This document shows, piece after piece, positions 29,258-38,660 of a stretch of 64,000 nucleotides of DNA; within the stretch, counting starts at the first letter, position 1, and the number at the start of each line of letters is the position of its first letter. The position numbers and the translations under genes were made by a program. The stretch comes from Belliella buryatensis (GTDB lineage: Bacteria > Bacteroidota > Bacteroidia > Cytophagales > Cyclobacteriaceae): contig NZ_FZOK01000008.1 of NCBI RefSeq assembly GCF_900188245.1, positions 1 through 64,000 on the forward strand, written 5' to 3'. The notes under the pieces are model-generated. The model worked only from the letters and a program-made list of their open reading frames with translations, was not told the origin of the DNA and searched no databases.

Positions 29258-30079
29258 TTAAACCTCCCTTTCTTTTAGCTTGTAATATGAAATAATGTAA
29301 CTTAGCACAGCACCCGTATAAAATAAAACTAGCAAGACATAAATCATCAGTGGTGCTTCATTTCCAAAAACTTTAATGTTCCAACTGCTATCAAGAAAAT
29401 AACCAAGAGTCTTATTTCCATCATTAAATAAATTAGATATTATAAATGGAGACAAAGCCGTTGCCACGCTGAATACAATTATAAAAAGAGGAACCATCAC
29501 AATATTCCACTTTCCAAAATATTGACTTCCAGTGAATATCGCTGAAGGGATAAATAATATTAAACTCAAAATAAAGATATAATATAGCCAGTCTGCACTT
29601 TGTTTAATTGGTATCAAAACATCAAAATCTATAATATCTATATTAGTTATCCCTCCTGTCCATTGTATCAAAAACTCTAGAGCTATCCATCTGGCAAGGA
29701 TGGCACTTAAAGCAAAAATTGTAGGCATAACCAAAAAAGCCAATGTGAATTTCACTATAAACTGAGAGAATAGCTTCTCCAATGGTAAAGCTGGTAAAAG
29801 GAGATATCGCTCTGCGGAGACTTTTGACCTTAGATCCATAAAACTTTGTCCTACAACAAAAAGTAAAATTGCTATTACATAAAAAAAGTACGCTCCGTTA
29901 TAAAAATTATTTTTTTCTCCATACTGTGTCATATCTATCCTTTGATATGATAAGTATTGAGTAAGATACAATGTAACAAGCAAAAATGCCCCAAAAATAA
30001 GCAAAAGGTAATACTTCTTATGAAGCAAAAATTCAAACTTGATCAGCTTCAAAATTCTGGATAAGGATAAATTATTCAT
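29258..30079 (-). CDS. ABC transporter permease-type membrane protein
   Basis: The 273-residue protein has about six hydrophobic helices (for example YYLLLIFGAFLLVTLYL and GAYFFYVIAILLFVVGQ) and a final helix near YVLLVLFYTGAVLSYII. No named family motif is obvious, but the topology and the 8-base overlap with the ATP-binding gene upstream make it the membrane half of that ABC system. Such YtrA-linked systems are often tied to cell-envelope stress. Substrate and direction are unknown. Confidence 0.82.
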   Translation of the reverse strand: MNNLSLSRILKLIKFEFLLHKKYYLLLIFGAFLLVTLYLTQYLSYQRIDMTQYGEKNNFYNGAYFFYVIAILLFVVGQSFMDLRSKVSAERYLLLPALPLEKLFSQFIVKFTLAFLVMPTIFALSAILARWIALEFLIQWTGGITNIDIIDFDVLIPIKQSADWLYYIFILSLILFIPSAIFTGSQYFGKWNIVMVPLFIIVFSVATALSPFIISNLFNDGNKTLGYFLDSSWNIKVFGNEAPLMIYVLLVLFYTGAVLSYIISYYKLKEREV

Positions 30080-30932
30080 GTGTTACTTGATTTTGAGTTG
30101 ATAAAAATTCACCGGTCAATTTGCCCGCGATCACCGCATTAAATAATAATTCTAAGTCAGGGCTGCCACCAGAAATACGTTCTCCTTCAGGCTGTCTCGC
30201 TATATATTGAGCTCCAAGAAGGTGTGATTCTACAAAAATAGCTTGCTCAGGAGCTTGCGGTCCTTGGGAGAAGACAAATTGATTTTCTAAGGCTTCCAGA
30301 TCTGCATGAAGCTTCACTTTCCCTTCATCTAAGACAATGATCTGATCTACCAAGTTCTCAATATCCTTGACCTGATGCGTGGAGATAACCATGGTCTGAT
30401 CTTCTTGCAGGCTACCGGAAAGCACTCTCCTGAATGTACTTTTTGAAGGAATATCCAAGCTATTTGTCGGTTCATCGAATAGCAGCAACTTCGCCCCAGT
30501 GCTCAATCCAATCGCAATCTGTAACTTCTTTTGCTGACCAAATGATAGGTTGGAAATTCTCTGATTCCCGATAATCTGAAACTCTGAGAGTAACTTTTCA
30601 AATCGATCAGAATCAAATCCTGTATAAAAATCTTTATAGATACTTACATATTCATTCACTTTCAAAAACTCTGGTACAGAAACTTTCTCAGGAACAAAAA
30701 TCATTTGATTCAAAAATGAGACTGCTCTGTCAAATGTAGAAACCTCGTGAAACTTCACTTCACCTGAAACTGGCTTGAGCAATCCTGCCATCAGGCGCAT
30801 CAAGGTGGATTTGCCTGCTCCATTCATCCCTAAGAGTCCTATAATTTTACCCTCTCCCAATTCCAGATCCATTTCCTCACAAAGCCTGGGCTTTTTTGGA
30901 TAGGAAAAACTCAACTTTTTTATTGAAATCAT
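30072..30932 (-). CDS. ABC transporter ATP-binding protein
   Basis: This cytoplasmic nucleotide-binding subunit powers the permease encoded downstream. Walker A is GMNGAGKST (about 35-43), the signature LSFGQQKKLQ, Walker B LLLFDEPTNSLD and the H-loop STHQVKD. A C-terminal extension of about 70 residues follows the ATPase core. It is the first gene of a four-gene operon (ATPase, permease, GntR, membrane protein). The start lies 15 bases from a palindromic operator. Confidence 0.93.
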   Translation of the reverse strand: MISIKKLSFSYPKKPRLCEEMDLELGEGKIIGLLGMNGAGKSTLMRLMAGLLKPVSGEVKFHEVSTFDRAVSFLNQMIFVPEKVSVPEFLKVNEYVSIYKDFYTGFDSDRFEKLLSEFQIIGNQRISNLSFGQQKKLQIAIGLSTGAKLLLFDEPTNSLDIPSKSTFRRVLSGSLQEDQTMVISTHQVKDIENLVDQIIVLDEGKVKLHADLEALENQFVFSQGPQAPEQAIFVESHLLGAQYIARQPEGERISGGSPDLELLFNAVIAGKLTGEFLSTQNQVTHE

Positions 30933-30947
30933 ATCTTAATGTTTTAC

Positions 30948-30967
30948 TGTCATAGTATATTATGACA
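30948..30967 (-). promoter_or_regulatory. Palindromic operator, probable GntR/YtrA site
   Basis: TGTCATA-GTATAT-TATGACA is a perfect 7-bp inverted repeat with 6-base spacer, 15 bases upstream of the operon's first start codon. It is well placed to block the promoter or the start of transcription, and fits the operon-encoded GntR regulator. Confidence 0.7.
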
Positions 30968-31183
30968 CTAACATAGGTGATTAAATTTATAAGTCAAAAA
31001 TTATTTTTAAAAAATTTTAAAAATCCTTTGAAAATCAGAGTCTTTAATTGAACAATCTCATCTATTTGAAAAGCATATTGAACAATAAAGGAAAGTATCA
31101 AGTTCTAAATGTTATACTCACTCTTTAATCAATTAGAAACCCTCAAAATAAGCAAGGTTTTGAGAGATTTCTGAAAATAAATC

Positions 31184-31954
31184 ATGCCCAAGTTATCTTC
31201 TGAAGAAAAGTTTGTGGATGTCTCCGATTATGGAAGACCGCTGGCGAGAGCTTTTGTGAATCAAGTGCAACATACCCGCATTACTCCAGTACAGGTTACT
31301 TACCTATTTGGTATCAGTGGTCTAATTGCCATCTTTTGTATCCTCCACGGATTATATTTGGCTGCTGGTTTTTTCTTGATCCTCAAATCCATCTTGGATG
31401 CTGCAGACGGTGAACTTGCTAGAACAAAAAATCGCCCCTCTTACACAGGCAGGTATTTGGATTCTATTTTCGACATTTTTCTAAATTTCCTTTTCTTGGG
31501 GGCAATTTGGTATGTAACAAACTCTTCTATTTGGGCCACATTACTGGCTTTTTTGAGTATCCAAGTTCAAGGCACTTTGTACAATTATTACTATGTAATA
31601 CTCAGACACAATACAGAGGGTGGGGAAAGAACGAGCAAAATCATAGAAAATAAGCGACCAAAGGCATTTCCGATTGAAAGTCAAAGTACCGTTGATTTTC
31701 TTTATGACACATACAACATTTTGTACGGCACTTTTGATAAACTAATCTATCGTTTGGACAAAAGCGCAAGTGATGCACCACCATTTCCAAAGTGGTTTAT
31801 GTCCATGATTTCTATATATGGTCTTGGCTTCCAACTTCTTATTATTTCAGCTCTTCTGTCAGTTGGACTAATTGAATTTATCATCCCGTTTTTTATTGGC
31901 TACAATGTATTCTTGATAGTGTTTATAGGTTTGAGAAAGATTTTTTTGACATAA
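31184..31954 (+). CDS. CDP-alcohol phosphatidyltransferase family protein
   Basis: This integral membrane enzyme transfers a phosphoalcohol group from a CDP-alcohol to a lipid or sugar acceptor. The signature D-G-x2-A-R-x8-G-x3-D-x3-D is visible as DAADGELARTKNRPSYTG followed by RYLDSIFD (about residues 68-94). Several hydrophobic helices surround it (LFGISGLIAIFCILHGLYL, FGLQLLIISALLSVG). At 256 residues it is longer than PgsA/PssA types, so the exact phospholipid product is not assignable. It stands alone and ends in a terminator shared with the converging lipoprotein gene. Confidence 0.88.
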   Translation: MPKLSSEEKFVDVSDYGRPLARAFVNQVQHTRITPVQVTYLFGISGLIAIFCILHGLYLAAGFFLILKSILDAADGELARTKNRPSYTGRYLDSIFDIFLNFLFLGAIWYVTNSSIWATLLAFLSIQVQGTLYNYYYVILRHNTEGGERTSKIIENKRPKAFPIESQSTVDFLYDTYNILYGTFDKLIYRLDKSASDAPPFPKWFMSMISIYGLGFQLLIISALLSVGLIEFIIPFFIGYNVFLIVFIGLRKIFLT

Positions 31955-31955
31955 A

Positions 31956-31984
31956 AAAAGACAACAAAAATTTTGCTGTCTTTT
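31956..31984 (+). terminator. Bidirectional terminator between convergent genes
   Basis: AAAAGACA/TGTCTTTT with inner CAAAA/TTTTG forms an interrupted stem of 13 pairs between the CDP-alcohol transferase and lipoprotein genes, with A/T runs on both sides. Confidence 0.75.
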
Positions 31985-32010
31985 CCATAATTTAACAATT
32001 AACCTAAACA

Positions 32011-32511
32011 CTATTCTATGATTCTCGCTCTTACTCTCATAGAGACAATTTCCTGACCATTATCAAGCGTCACTAAAAACATGAAAGCTAATTCATCACC
32101 TGCTCCAACAGAAGTAACTTCACCTTCACTGTTTGTTCTTACTTTTTCTTCAAACTCAGTGATCGATGTTGTGAAAACTGCGCTTGTTGCTCCAACTTGT
32201 ATCGGGGCATCCAAATAACTTTCATTTGAATTCAACTGCCCCACATTGATATCGGACGCACCACCTATAGCCTTCGTGATTTCTGCAATAGTTCGTCCTG
32301 AGGCTTCTGGAATCTGCATTTCATATCTAATCTCCCCACTGCCCGAAACTGACACTTCTATAAATGGATCAAATCCGAAAGTAGTCGCATTTGGGAAAGT
32401 CAATGGAACCTCAGCAACATTGTCACTATTAAGCTCACCGAAATCTTGTTCACAAGATGTTGCAAACCATGCGAACACCATCAACACAATATAATTTTTT
32501 ATCTTTTTCAT
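32011..32511 (-). CDS. Small lipoprotein of the second SusCD operon
   Basis: The roughly 166-residue lipoprotein has lipobox WFATSC, so it is likely outer-membrane anchored. The body is a single beta-sandwich-like domain with no motif I can name. It is the third gene of the operon and begins right after susD. I set the start at 32511 (MKKIKNYIVL), a normal signal peptide; an upstream ATG at 32529 would overlap the susD stop by 8 bases. By position it is a surface substrate-binding accessory protein. Confidence 0.75.
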   Translation of the reverse strand: MKKIKNYIVLMVFAWFATSCEQDFGELNSDNVAEVPLTFPNATTFGFDPFIEVSVSGSGEIRYEMQIPEASGRTIAEITKAIGGASDINVGQLNSNESYLDAPIQVGATSAVFTTSITEFEEKVRTNSEGEVTSVGAGDELAFMFLVTLDNGQEIVSMRVRARIIE

Positions 32512-32521
32512 AATCTTTAGC

Positions 32522-33976
32522 TTATTCATTCCACCAAACAGGGATATTAGAGAAAATATTATTAGGGAAATTTGGGTTTCTTGCTACTTCTTGAGAGACA
32601 TATTGTGCTCTCAGAGGGCGCTGATTCGGGTCAATGCCACCTGCATTCTGATGAGGTGCTAATGTTGGGTAGCCCGTTCTTCTCCAATCTGTCCATTGCT
32701 CTATCCCATTTCCAGTCCAAGCGATGTATTTTTGAGTGAGAATTTTTTCCAAATCTGACTCAACATTACCGGTTAGATTTACTTCATCCGAATTATCAGC
32801 AAAATATTGGTCGATTTGCGCCGCAGTCAATCCTGCCAAAGACATAGAGGCCCTTATTCCTTCTTGATAAAATGCATTGGCATCTCCAGCAATTCCCAAT
32901 CTAACTACAGACTCCGCCATGATAAATGCCCTCTGGAAGTTGGTGAGAAGTCTAACTGGTCCTGCACCATTACCTGTTACATAAGTGTTGAACCTAGACC
33001 AAGAAGTTTGTGGAAGGGGTCTCTGGCCTGCAAAACCATTATCTATAGTAATAAACTCTCCAGTTGGCGCTGTGACAAATATTGGTAATCTTGGATCATT
33101 TTTGCTTTGTAGCAAATTCACGAAACGCGTACTTATAATCAAATCCGCCGCAAATGTGGATATATTGGTCCACTCGTGAACTGGCGCATAACTCCCTTGA
33201 GAAGTCCCGAAATTGATATTCAAATCTTCATCGTTACTCAATATCAAGTCATTCTGCAATACCTCATTAATTATTGAAGTAGCCAAGGCTGGCTCCTTAA
33301 CAGAAATTGTATTTGCCATTTTCAACATCAAAGTATATCCAGCTTTTTTCCAACTTAGCAAATCACCTCCATAGGCCACATCATCTTGACCTGGGACTGC
33401 GGTAGATTCAGCATCTAGATCTGCAATACCCTCTCTTACTAAATCAAAAAGACTCTGTATTTGATCTGTTCCTTTATAAATATCCTCTTGGCTATCTAAT
33501 ACTGGCTGCGTGTTTTCAAGCCCTAATAAAGCTTGAGAATAAGGAATATCACCCCAAGTATCTGTAGCCAAAGCAAAAGCATAAGCTTTCATGATTTTCC
33601 CAATTCCAGAATAAGCACTAGCCCCAATCGCATCGGCAGATTTGATCATTTCTTCAAAAGAAATCAGTGCACCACCATATAATTCAAATCTCCACTGATT
33701 TCCAAAATCATCACCATCGATATCATAGATATCATAAGCCGCTGGCGAACCACCTGCACCAGCTGTTACAGAGATCACTGTAGAACCGAATCTGTTAAGC
33801 TCATTGTTATTGGCAAAAGCTGTTCCGGTCAATCCTGTCGGTAAAAGCAAATCAGGAGTAACTGACTCAGGGTTATTTGGATTCTCATTGACATCCAAAA
33901 ATTCCTGACAAGAAGTTGCAGTAAAGACTACTGCTACCACTAATAAAATTCTATTTAATGTTTTCATCTTCGTCAT
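32522..33976 (-). CDS. SusD-like outer membrane lipoprotein (second locus)
   Basis: This 484-residue surface lipoprotein has lipobox TATSC (Cys23, CQEFLDVNENPNNPE). The N-terminal DVNENPNNP segment and the KAYAFALATDTWGDIPYSQAL stretch mark the SusD-like_2 branch, distinct from the classic SusD in the first locus. The C-terminal KYIAWTGNGIEQWTDWRRTG replaces the usual ERR-FDLKR motif. It is co-transcribed with the SusC gene, whose stop lies 1 base upstream. Ligand unknown; no degradative enzyme is adjacent. Confidence 0.94.
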   Translation of the reverse strand: MTKMKTLNRILLVVAVVFTATSCQEFLDVNENPNNPESVTPDLLLPTGLTGTAFANNNELNRFGSTVISVTAGAGGSPAAYDIYDIDGDDFGNQWRFELYGGALISFEEMIKSADAIGASAYSGIGKIMKAYAFALATDTWGDIPYSQALLGLENTQPVLDSQEDIYKGTDQIQSLFDLVREGIADLDAESTAVPGQDDVAYGGDLLSWKKAGYTLMLKMANTISVKEPALATSIINEVLQNDLILSNDEDLNINFGTSQGSYAPVHEWTNISTFAADLIISTRFVNLLQSKNDPRLPIFVTAPTGEFITIDNGFAGQRPLPQTSWSRFNTYVTGNGAGPVRLLTNFQRAFIMAESVVRLGIAGDANAFYQEGIRASMSLAGLTAAQIDQYFADNSDEVNLTGNVESDLEKILTQKYIAWTGNGIEQWTDWRRTGYPTLAPHQNAGGIDPNQRPLRAQYVSQEVARNPNFPNNIFSNIPVWWNE

Positions 33977-33977
33977 A

Positions 33978-36900
33978 TTAAAGCGTGAATCTTATATTGA
34001 CACCATAGTTTCTGGTATTAGGCACACCGTTGAGGTCGAGACCTTGGATATTACCTGCCCCTTGCGTGTTCAGTTCTGGGTCACCCGGGAATCCAGGAGC
34101 AAAGAACCAAAGATTTCTACCACTGAAGCCAATACTTGCCTCTCCAAACGGAGTCCTTTCCAAAAATCTTCTGGGAAGATTATAAGACAAACTCACTTCT
34201 CTTAATCTATAAACAGTAGCATCATAAACACCGCTTTCAGATATTAGACCTCCTAGTCCAGACCAGTACGTTTGAGCAGGTACTTGAATATTATTTGGCA
34301 CATATTGTCCATCTCCAACTTCGATCACTCCGGGCAGTACTCTAGGTAAATCTCTGTCTACTCCAGTCATTGCCAGTGTACCACCATTTCTCTGATCTAC
34401 CATACCGAAAGAATAGATGTCACCGCCTTGGCGAGTATCTACCAAGACACTCATCATCCAGTTTTTATATCTAAATGTATTCATCAGGCCAGCTAACCAA
34501 TCAGGCTGAGAGTTAGCGATTACTTGTCCCGCTATTCCAGGTAGATAGCCACCAGTAAGTGGGTTAATTAATAATTCACCCGCTGCATTTCTTTGCATGG
34601 CATTACCCACGATCACACCATAAGGTTGACCTACTACAATAGATGGCGTCAATCCAATGAATCCATTACCTGGGATACCTGACTGGTCGACTCCTGGTGC
34701 AATTTCCCTGACTTCATTTCTGATACGCGTAAAATTTAACCCCATATCCCAAGAAAAGCTTCCTGACTCTAGAATGGTCCCATTCAATTCCAATTCAATA
34801 CCCTGGTTGACCATCTCTCCGACGTTTGTAGTTTGTACATCAAATCCAGAAGCATTGGAAACGGCTACATTGAAAATTTGATTGGTAGACCTCGTGAAAA
34901 AATATGCTGCATCAATAGAAAGCCTATTGTTGAATAAGCCAATATTACCACCTACTTCATAACTTGTCACAAATTCAGGTGTCAACTGATCAGAACCCAA
35001 TCGTGCACCTGGTAAGAAACCTGGAATATTTGCTCCGCCAACCCCAATTGGAAATTGAACAGAAGCTACATTGTTACCGAAACCAGCAGTACCAAAGAAT
35101 GTATTCAATAGGTATGGGTCAGCATCCCTACCAACTGTGGCGGCACTAGCTCGCAATTTGGCATATGAAAGTACATCGGATTCAATGTTGAACGCATCTG
35201 TCAACACAAAACTAGTGGCAATAGATGGATAGAAATATGCATTGTTACCAGCTGGCAAAGTAGAGGACTGATCGACTCTTCCAGAAAGTTCTAGAAATAA
35301 ATAATTATTATAATCCAAAGAAAGCTGTGCGTAATATCCCAAGAGCCTTCTAACATTGGAAAATTCACCTGACCCTGTAAACACAGATGCATTACTTACA
35401 TTGTCAAAAAATGGCACATTCAAAGCTGAGCCCAATACACCTATGGTTTGAAGATTCCTTTGATTGATATTTTGACCGAGTAATAATGAAGCACTAAAGC
35501 CTTCTGTAAAGATATTAGACTTTGAGGCCGTGATTAATAAGTCCCCGTTCAATTCAGATCTATAAATCATATCATCAGCGATGCTTCCTGCTGGAGTTCT
35601 AGCAGATCCAATTCTTGAAACTGCCTTACGTCTGTCCGTATATGTATCAGCCGTCACCCTATAAGTGATATTCAACCAATCAGATATGTCATATCCCACC
35701 TTGAAATTACCAAAAACTCTATCAACGGTACTTTCAAGGAATTCATTTTGAGTACTCCAAAGTGGATGATTTTGAGCTGGGTTATAGAATAAACTATTAC
35801 CCAACTCGTCTTGGAATGGCTCTCCAACCAAATCAAAGGATCTTGGGATTCTGGTAATCTGACCAAAAGCAGAACCTCCATTACCTGTAATAGTATTTCT
35901 GGACTCAGATTTCACATAAGTAACATTACCACTTACCTTGACTCCATTATTGAGCTTTTTATTCCCTCCTACTTGAACATTATTTCTATTGAAAAATGAT
36001 TCGGGGATAATCCCATCCTGTAAGGATGAATTGACTGAAACAATAAAGTTATCATCTCTATTGCCTGAAGCTATACTCACACCATTTTGAACGATTCTTC
36101 CTGTTTGATAAAAATCTCTAACGTTATTAGGAAATGCCTGATAAGGCACCGTAGTTCCAAAACTTGTTTCTACAGTTTCGAATCCAGGTGTTCCAAAAGC
36201 AGGACCCCAAGAAGCAGTAGAGATGTTATTAAAATCATTTTGTGTGCCTTGACCAAATTGATTTTGAAAACTTGGTAAACCATACACACTCTGAAAATTA
36301 ACAGATGAATTCACTGTAATCTCCGTCTTATCGTTCATGTTTGCCCCACTTTTAGTAGTGATGACGATCGCACCTGCGGAAGCTCTAGAGCCATACAGTA
36401 CAGATGCAGCCGGACCTTTCAGTACATTGATCGACTCGATGGACTCTGGAGCTATATCATTCAACCTGTTGGCTGGCTGAGACCCAAAAAGTGTGTTTTG
36501 GGTATTGTCAGTATCGTTATTGAAAATAATTCCATCTACCACAATCAATGGTTGATTAGACCCAGTGAAAGAAGTAATACCTCTAATGTTGATATTGGTA
36601 GAAGCACCTGGGGCTCCAGAAGCACCTACTATATTTACGCCAGTCAACTTACCTTGTAGGGAATTAAGTAAATTTGGCTCCGATTTTTGACTTACCATAT
36701 CTCCCTTAATGGATTGCACTGCATAACCAAGTGATCGCTCATCCCGCTCAATTCCTTGAGCAGTAACAATAAATTCACTCAAATCTTCAAGGTCAGATGC
36801 CAAGTTCACATTAATTTCTGACCTTGATCCTACGCGCTCTTCATGGGTTTTGTATCCAATAAAACTAAATACAAGAACTGCCTGATCTGAGGGCACTTCT

Positions 36901-37085
36901 ATAGTATACCTTCCGTCCAAGTCTGTGGTAGTACCCGAACTGCTTCCTTTAATTAGAATATTCACTCCTGGAATACCCTCTGGCTCCTCCGTTGAGGTCA
37001 CCCTTCCCGTTACTGCTTTACTCTGCGCCCATATTTCATTGGTAGCAAATACAAGCAACAGAAGCGACAATAAAACTCTCTTCAT
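33978..37085 (-). CDS. SusC/RagA-family TonB-linked outer membrane transporter (second locus)
   Basis: This 1035-residue TonB-dependent importer has a signal peptide (to about residue 20). A carboxypeptidase-regulatory-like domain (TGRVTSTEEPEGIPGVNILIKG) and a plug (GKLTGVNIVG, INIRGITSFTGSNQPLIVVDG) lead into the beta-barrel. It differs clearly from the first SusC in plug and length. It forms a three-gene operon with the SusD-like and small lipoprotein genes. The same 15-base leader motif as in the first locus lies 9 bases before the start. Confidence 0.96.
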   Translation of the reverse strand: MKRVLLSLLLLVFATNEIWAQSKAVTGRVTSTEEPEGIPGVNILIKGSSSGTTTDLDGRYTIEVPSDQAVLVFSFIGYKTHEERVGSRSEINVNLASDLEDLSEFIVTAQGIERDERSLGYAVQSIKGDMVSQKSEPNLLNSLQGKLTGVNIVGASGAPGASTNINIRGITSFTGSNQPLIVVDGIIFNNDTDNTQNTLFGSQPANRLNDIAPESIESINVLKGPAASVLYGSRASAGAIVITTKSGANMNDKTEITVNSSVNFQSVYGLPSFQNQFGQGTQNDFNNISTASWGPAFGTPGFETVETSFGTTVPYQAFPNNVRDFYQTGRIVQNGVSIASGNRDDNFIVSVNSSLQDGIIPESFFNRNNVQVGGNKKLNNGVKVSGNVTYVKSESRNTITGNGGSAFGQITRIPRSFDLVGEPFQDELGNSLFYNPAQNHPLWSTQNEFLESTVDRVFGNFKVGYDISDWLNITYRVTADTYTDRRKAVSRIGSARTPAGSIADDMIYRSELNGDLLITASKSNIFTEGFSASLLLGQNINQRNLQTIGVLGSALNVPFFDNVSNASVFTGSGEFSNVRRLLGYYAQLSLDYNNYLFLELSGRVDQSSTLPAGNNAYFYPSIATSFVLTDAFNIESDVLSYAKLRASAATVGRDADPYLLNTFFGTAGFGNNVASVQFPIGVGGANIPGFLPGARLGSDQLTPEFVTSYEVGGNIGLFNNRLSIDAAYFFTRSTNQIFNVAVSNASGFDVQTTNVGEMVNQGIELELNGTILESGSFSWDMGLNFTRIRNEVREIAPGVDQSGIPGNGFIGLTPSIVVGQPYGVIVGNAMQRNAAGELLINPLTGGYLPGIAGQVIANSQPDWLAGLMNTFRYKNWMMSVLVDTRQGGDIYSFGMVDQRNGGTLAMTGVDRDLPRVLPGVIEVGDGQYVPNNIQVPAQTYWSGLGGLISESGVYDATVYRLREVSLSYNLPRRFLERTPFGEASIGFSGRNLWFFAPGFPGDPELNTQGAGNIQGLDLNGVPNTRNYGVNIRFTL

Positions 37086-37094
37086 GTTATAATA

Positions 37095-37109
37095 TTTGGT
37101 TTAACGATA
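37095..37109 (-). promoter_or_regulatory. Conserved leader motif in front of the second susC gene
   Basis: TATCGTTAAACCAAA on the minus strand, identical to 20299-20313 and at nearly the same distance from the ATG, although the flanks differ. Confidence 0.55.
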
Positions 37110-37521
37110 AATATTAAATACTAATATTAATTGTTTTTGTTATATAATAAAAATTTAATGATTTTTTTAAACAATATTTAAACCAGTTATTTATTCTAAA
37201 AAAATAAAGTTTTATAAAAGATATATTAAATCATTAATAATTTATATTTTAATAAAAAACAGAATATTTATTCACATTTACTGTTTTTATTTAAAAAATA
37301 AAATGATGTTCTAGCTAAATCAAAACAAATAACCCTTCAACCTTCAAAATTAATCTACAGCACATTTCAAAAGAATCTATTTTATATGTATATACATGTA
37401 AAATTATCTAAGGGTTTAAAAAATTTTAACTTTTTTTATCCATAAACAGATTTTATGAAATAATTACTATTATACATGTGATTTAAACCTGAAATTACCA
37501 GAAGAAAAAAATATAAAATTT
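37110..37521. other. Long AT-rich intergenic region upstream of the second SusCD operon
   Basis: About 410 bases of very A+T-rich sequence with no credible gene. It holds a 12-bp perfect palindrome ATGTATATACAT (37386-37397). It must carry the susC promoter, but no clear TAnnTTTG element is seen on the minus strand. Confidence 0.5.
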
Positions 37522-38442
37522 TTACGGTCTCCTACCCTCAAGAATTATGGATGTGGTCGGGTAGACAATCCTAACACTACTTTCAGCCTTAAATTGATCA
37601 ATAATACTTTCTGTGATCAAATGTTCAAAAAATCTCCTTTTCCTGGGATTACACAAATAGCGCAATGAAAGTTGTATTCCTCTTTCGTGAATCTTAGCAT
37701 ATACTGTGGGAGTATATTGGGTGAAAGAAATGAAATGCTCCTTCTGTGCTTTCTTAAGGGCTATTTGGATACTTCGATATTCTTTCTTGAATATCTCTTC
37801 AAGCATTTCAGTTAAAATCAACTTGGCTCTCTTATAATCGGAATCCAAACTGATGTTAATATGCTGCTCATTCCATATATAATCAAAACCCTGACTGTAA
37901 TTGGCCTGCGGTGCCGAAAAAACCATCCCATTTGGGACGTGAATAATCCTACCTGTACTCTGCTCAGCATCCACCCAGTTACCCACTTCAAGGATACTAA
38001 ACTGAAACACCCTCGTATCTACCACATCACCTTTAAACTCCCCTATCTGTACCCTGTCCCCTATATCAAAGGGCTTGCGCCAAAGAATAAACAGCCAACC
38101 AGCAATGTTGATAAAAATATCTTTTAAGGCAATCGCTATACCCGCTGATAATAATCCAAGGAAAGTCGTGATGGATTGGAAGTTACTGATCCAAATATTC
38201 CCGATTAGTAAAAATCCAATAAATACAATGATATACTGAACAGTCTTCCTCCAATGATAAAACTTTTTAAGCTCTGTCTCTTCTCTTTTTGCACCGATAA
38301 TCCTGAAAGCGAGCTTTTTAATCACCCATAAGACCACTATGATCATGATGGTCTTGTAGATGTCCCATCTCAACTCATAGGCCACTACAGTATTCAAATA
38401 ATCAATCCACTGTTCCATATTTTCAATAGTATCAAGCTCCAC
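37522..38442 (-). CDS. MscS-family mechanosensitive channel
   Basis: This 306-residue inner membrane channel releases solutes on hypo-osmotic shock. Three hydrophobic helices precede the pore-lining helix (TFLGLLSAGIAIALKDIFIN, about 92-111). The beta domain follows with KPFDIGDRVQIGEFKGDVVD and IIHVPNGMVFS, then a C-terminal alpha/beta domain. The glycine/alanine-rich TM3 pattern and GDRV motif are typical. It is transcribed divergently from dnaE2 across about 220 bases. Confidence 0.92.
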   Translation of the reverse strand: MELDTIENMEQWIDYLNTVVAYELRWDIYKTIMIIVVLWVIKKLAFRIIGAKREETELKKFYHWRKTVQYIIVFIGFLLIGNIWISNFQSITTFLGLLSAGIAIALKDIFINIAGWLFILWRKPFDIGDRVQIGEFKGDVVDTRVFQFSILEVGNWVDAEQSTGRIIHVPNGMVFSAPQANYSQGFDYIWNEQHINISLDSDYKRAKLILTEMLEEIFKKEYRSIQIALKKAQKEHFISFTQYTPTVYAKIHERGIQLSLRYLCNPRKRRFFEHLITESIIDQFKAESSVRIVYPTTSIILEGRRP

Positions 38443-38520
38443 TTACAATTTTATTCTTTTTATCGACAGTCCAAAAACTTTTCTTGACAATTCTCTTCTC
38501 AAAATTGGAAAGACGATTTT

Positions 38521-38566
38521 TTAATGACTAAATTATAAACATTAAAATGTTAATTTTATTAACATT
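38521..38566 (+). promoter_or_regulatory. Shared dinB/dnaE2 upstream element with inverted repeats (dnaE2 copy)
   Basis: Positions 38521-38553 match the dinB upstream element at 29 of 33 bases. The copy is extended by symmetrical half-sites: AACATT-AA-AATGTT (38538-38551) and AATGTTAAT-TTT-ATTAACATT (38546-38566), both perfect. The ATG at 38547 lies inside it and is not the gene start. Confidence 0.65.
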
Positions 38567-38660
38567 TATAAAATATACCAAGATATATCGCTTCGCTTAT
38601 ATCACGCAGTATCTATCCAATTATTTCCCCGACCAAGGGGAGGCATATTTCACCAAGTAT

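Noticed and set aside
14986-37085. Classical polysaccharide utilisation loci
   Set aside because: Neither SusCD operon has a glycoside hydrolase, lyase or carbohydrate sensor nearby, so no glycan role can be supported.
37386-37397. Palindrome ATGTATATACAT upstream of the second susC gene
   Set aside because: It is a short alternating AT-rich palindrome in very AT-rich DNA, so chance is likely and no second copy was found.
38547-38660. In-frame extension of dnaE2 to an upstream ATG
   Set aside because: The ATG lies inside perfect regulatory palindromes shared with dinB, and the conserved PHP domain starts at 38661.
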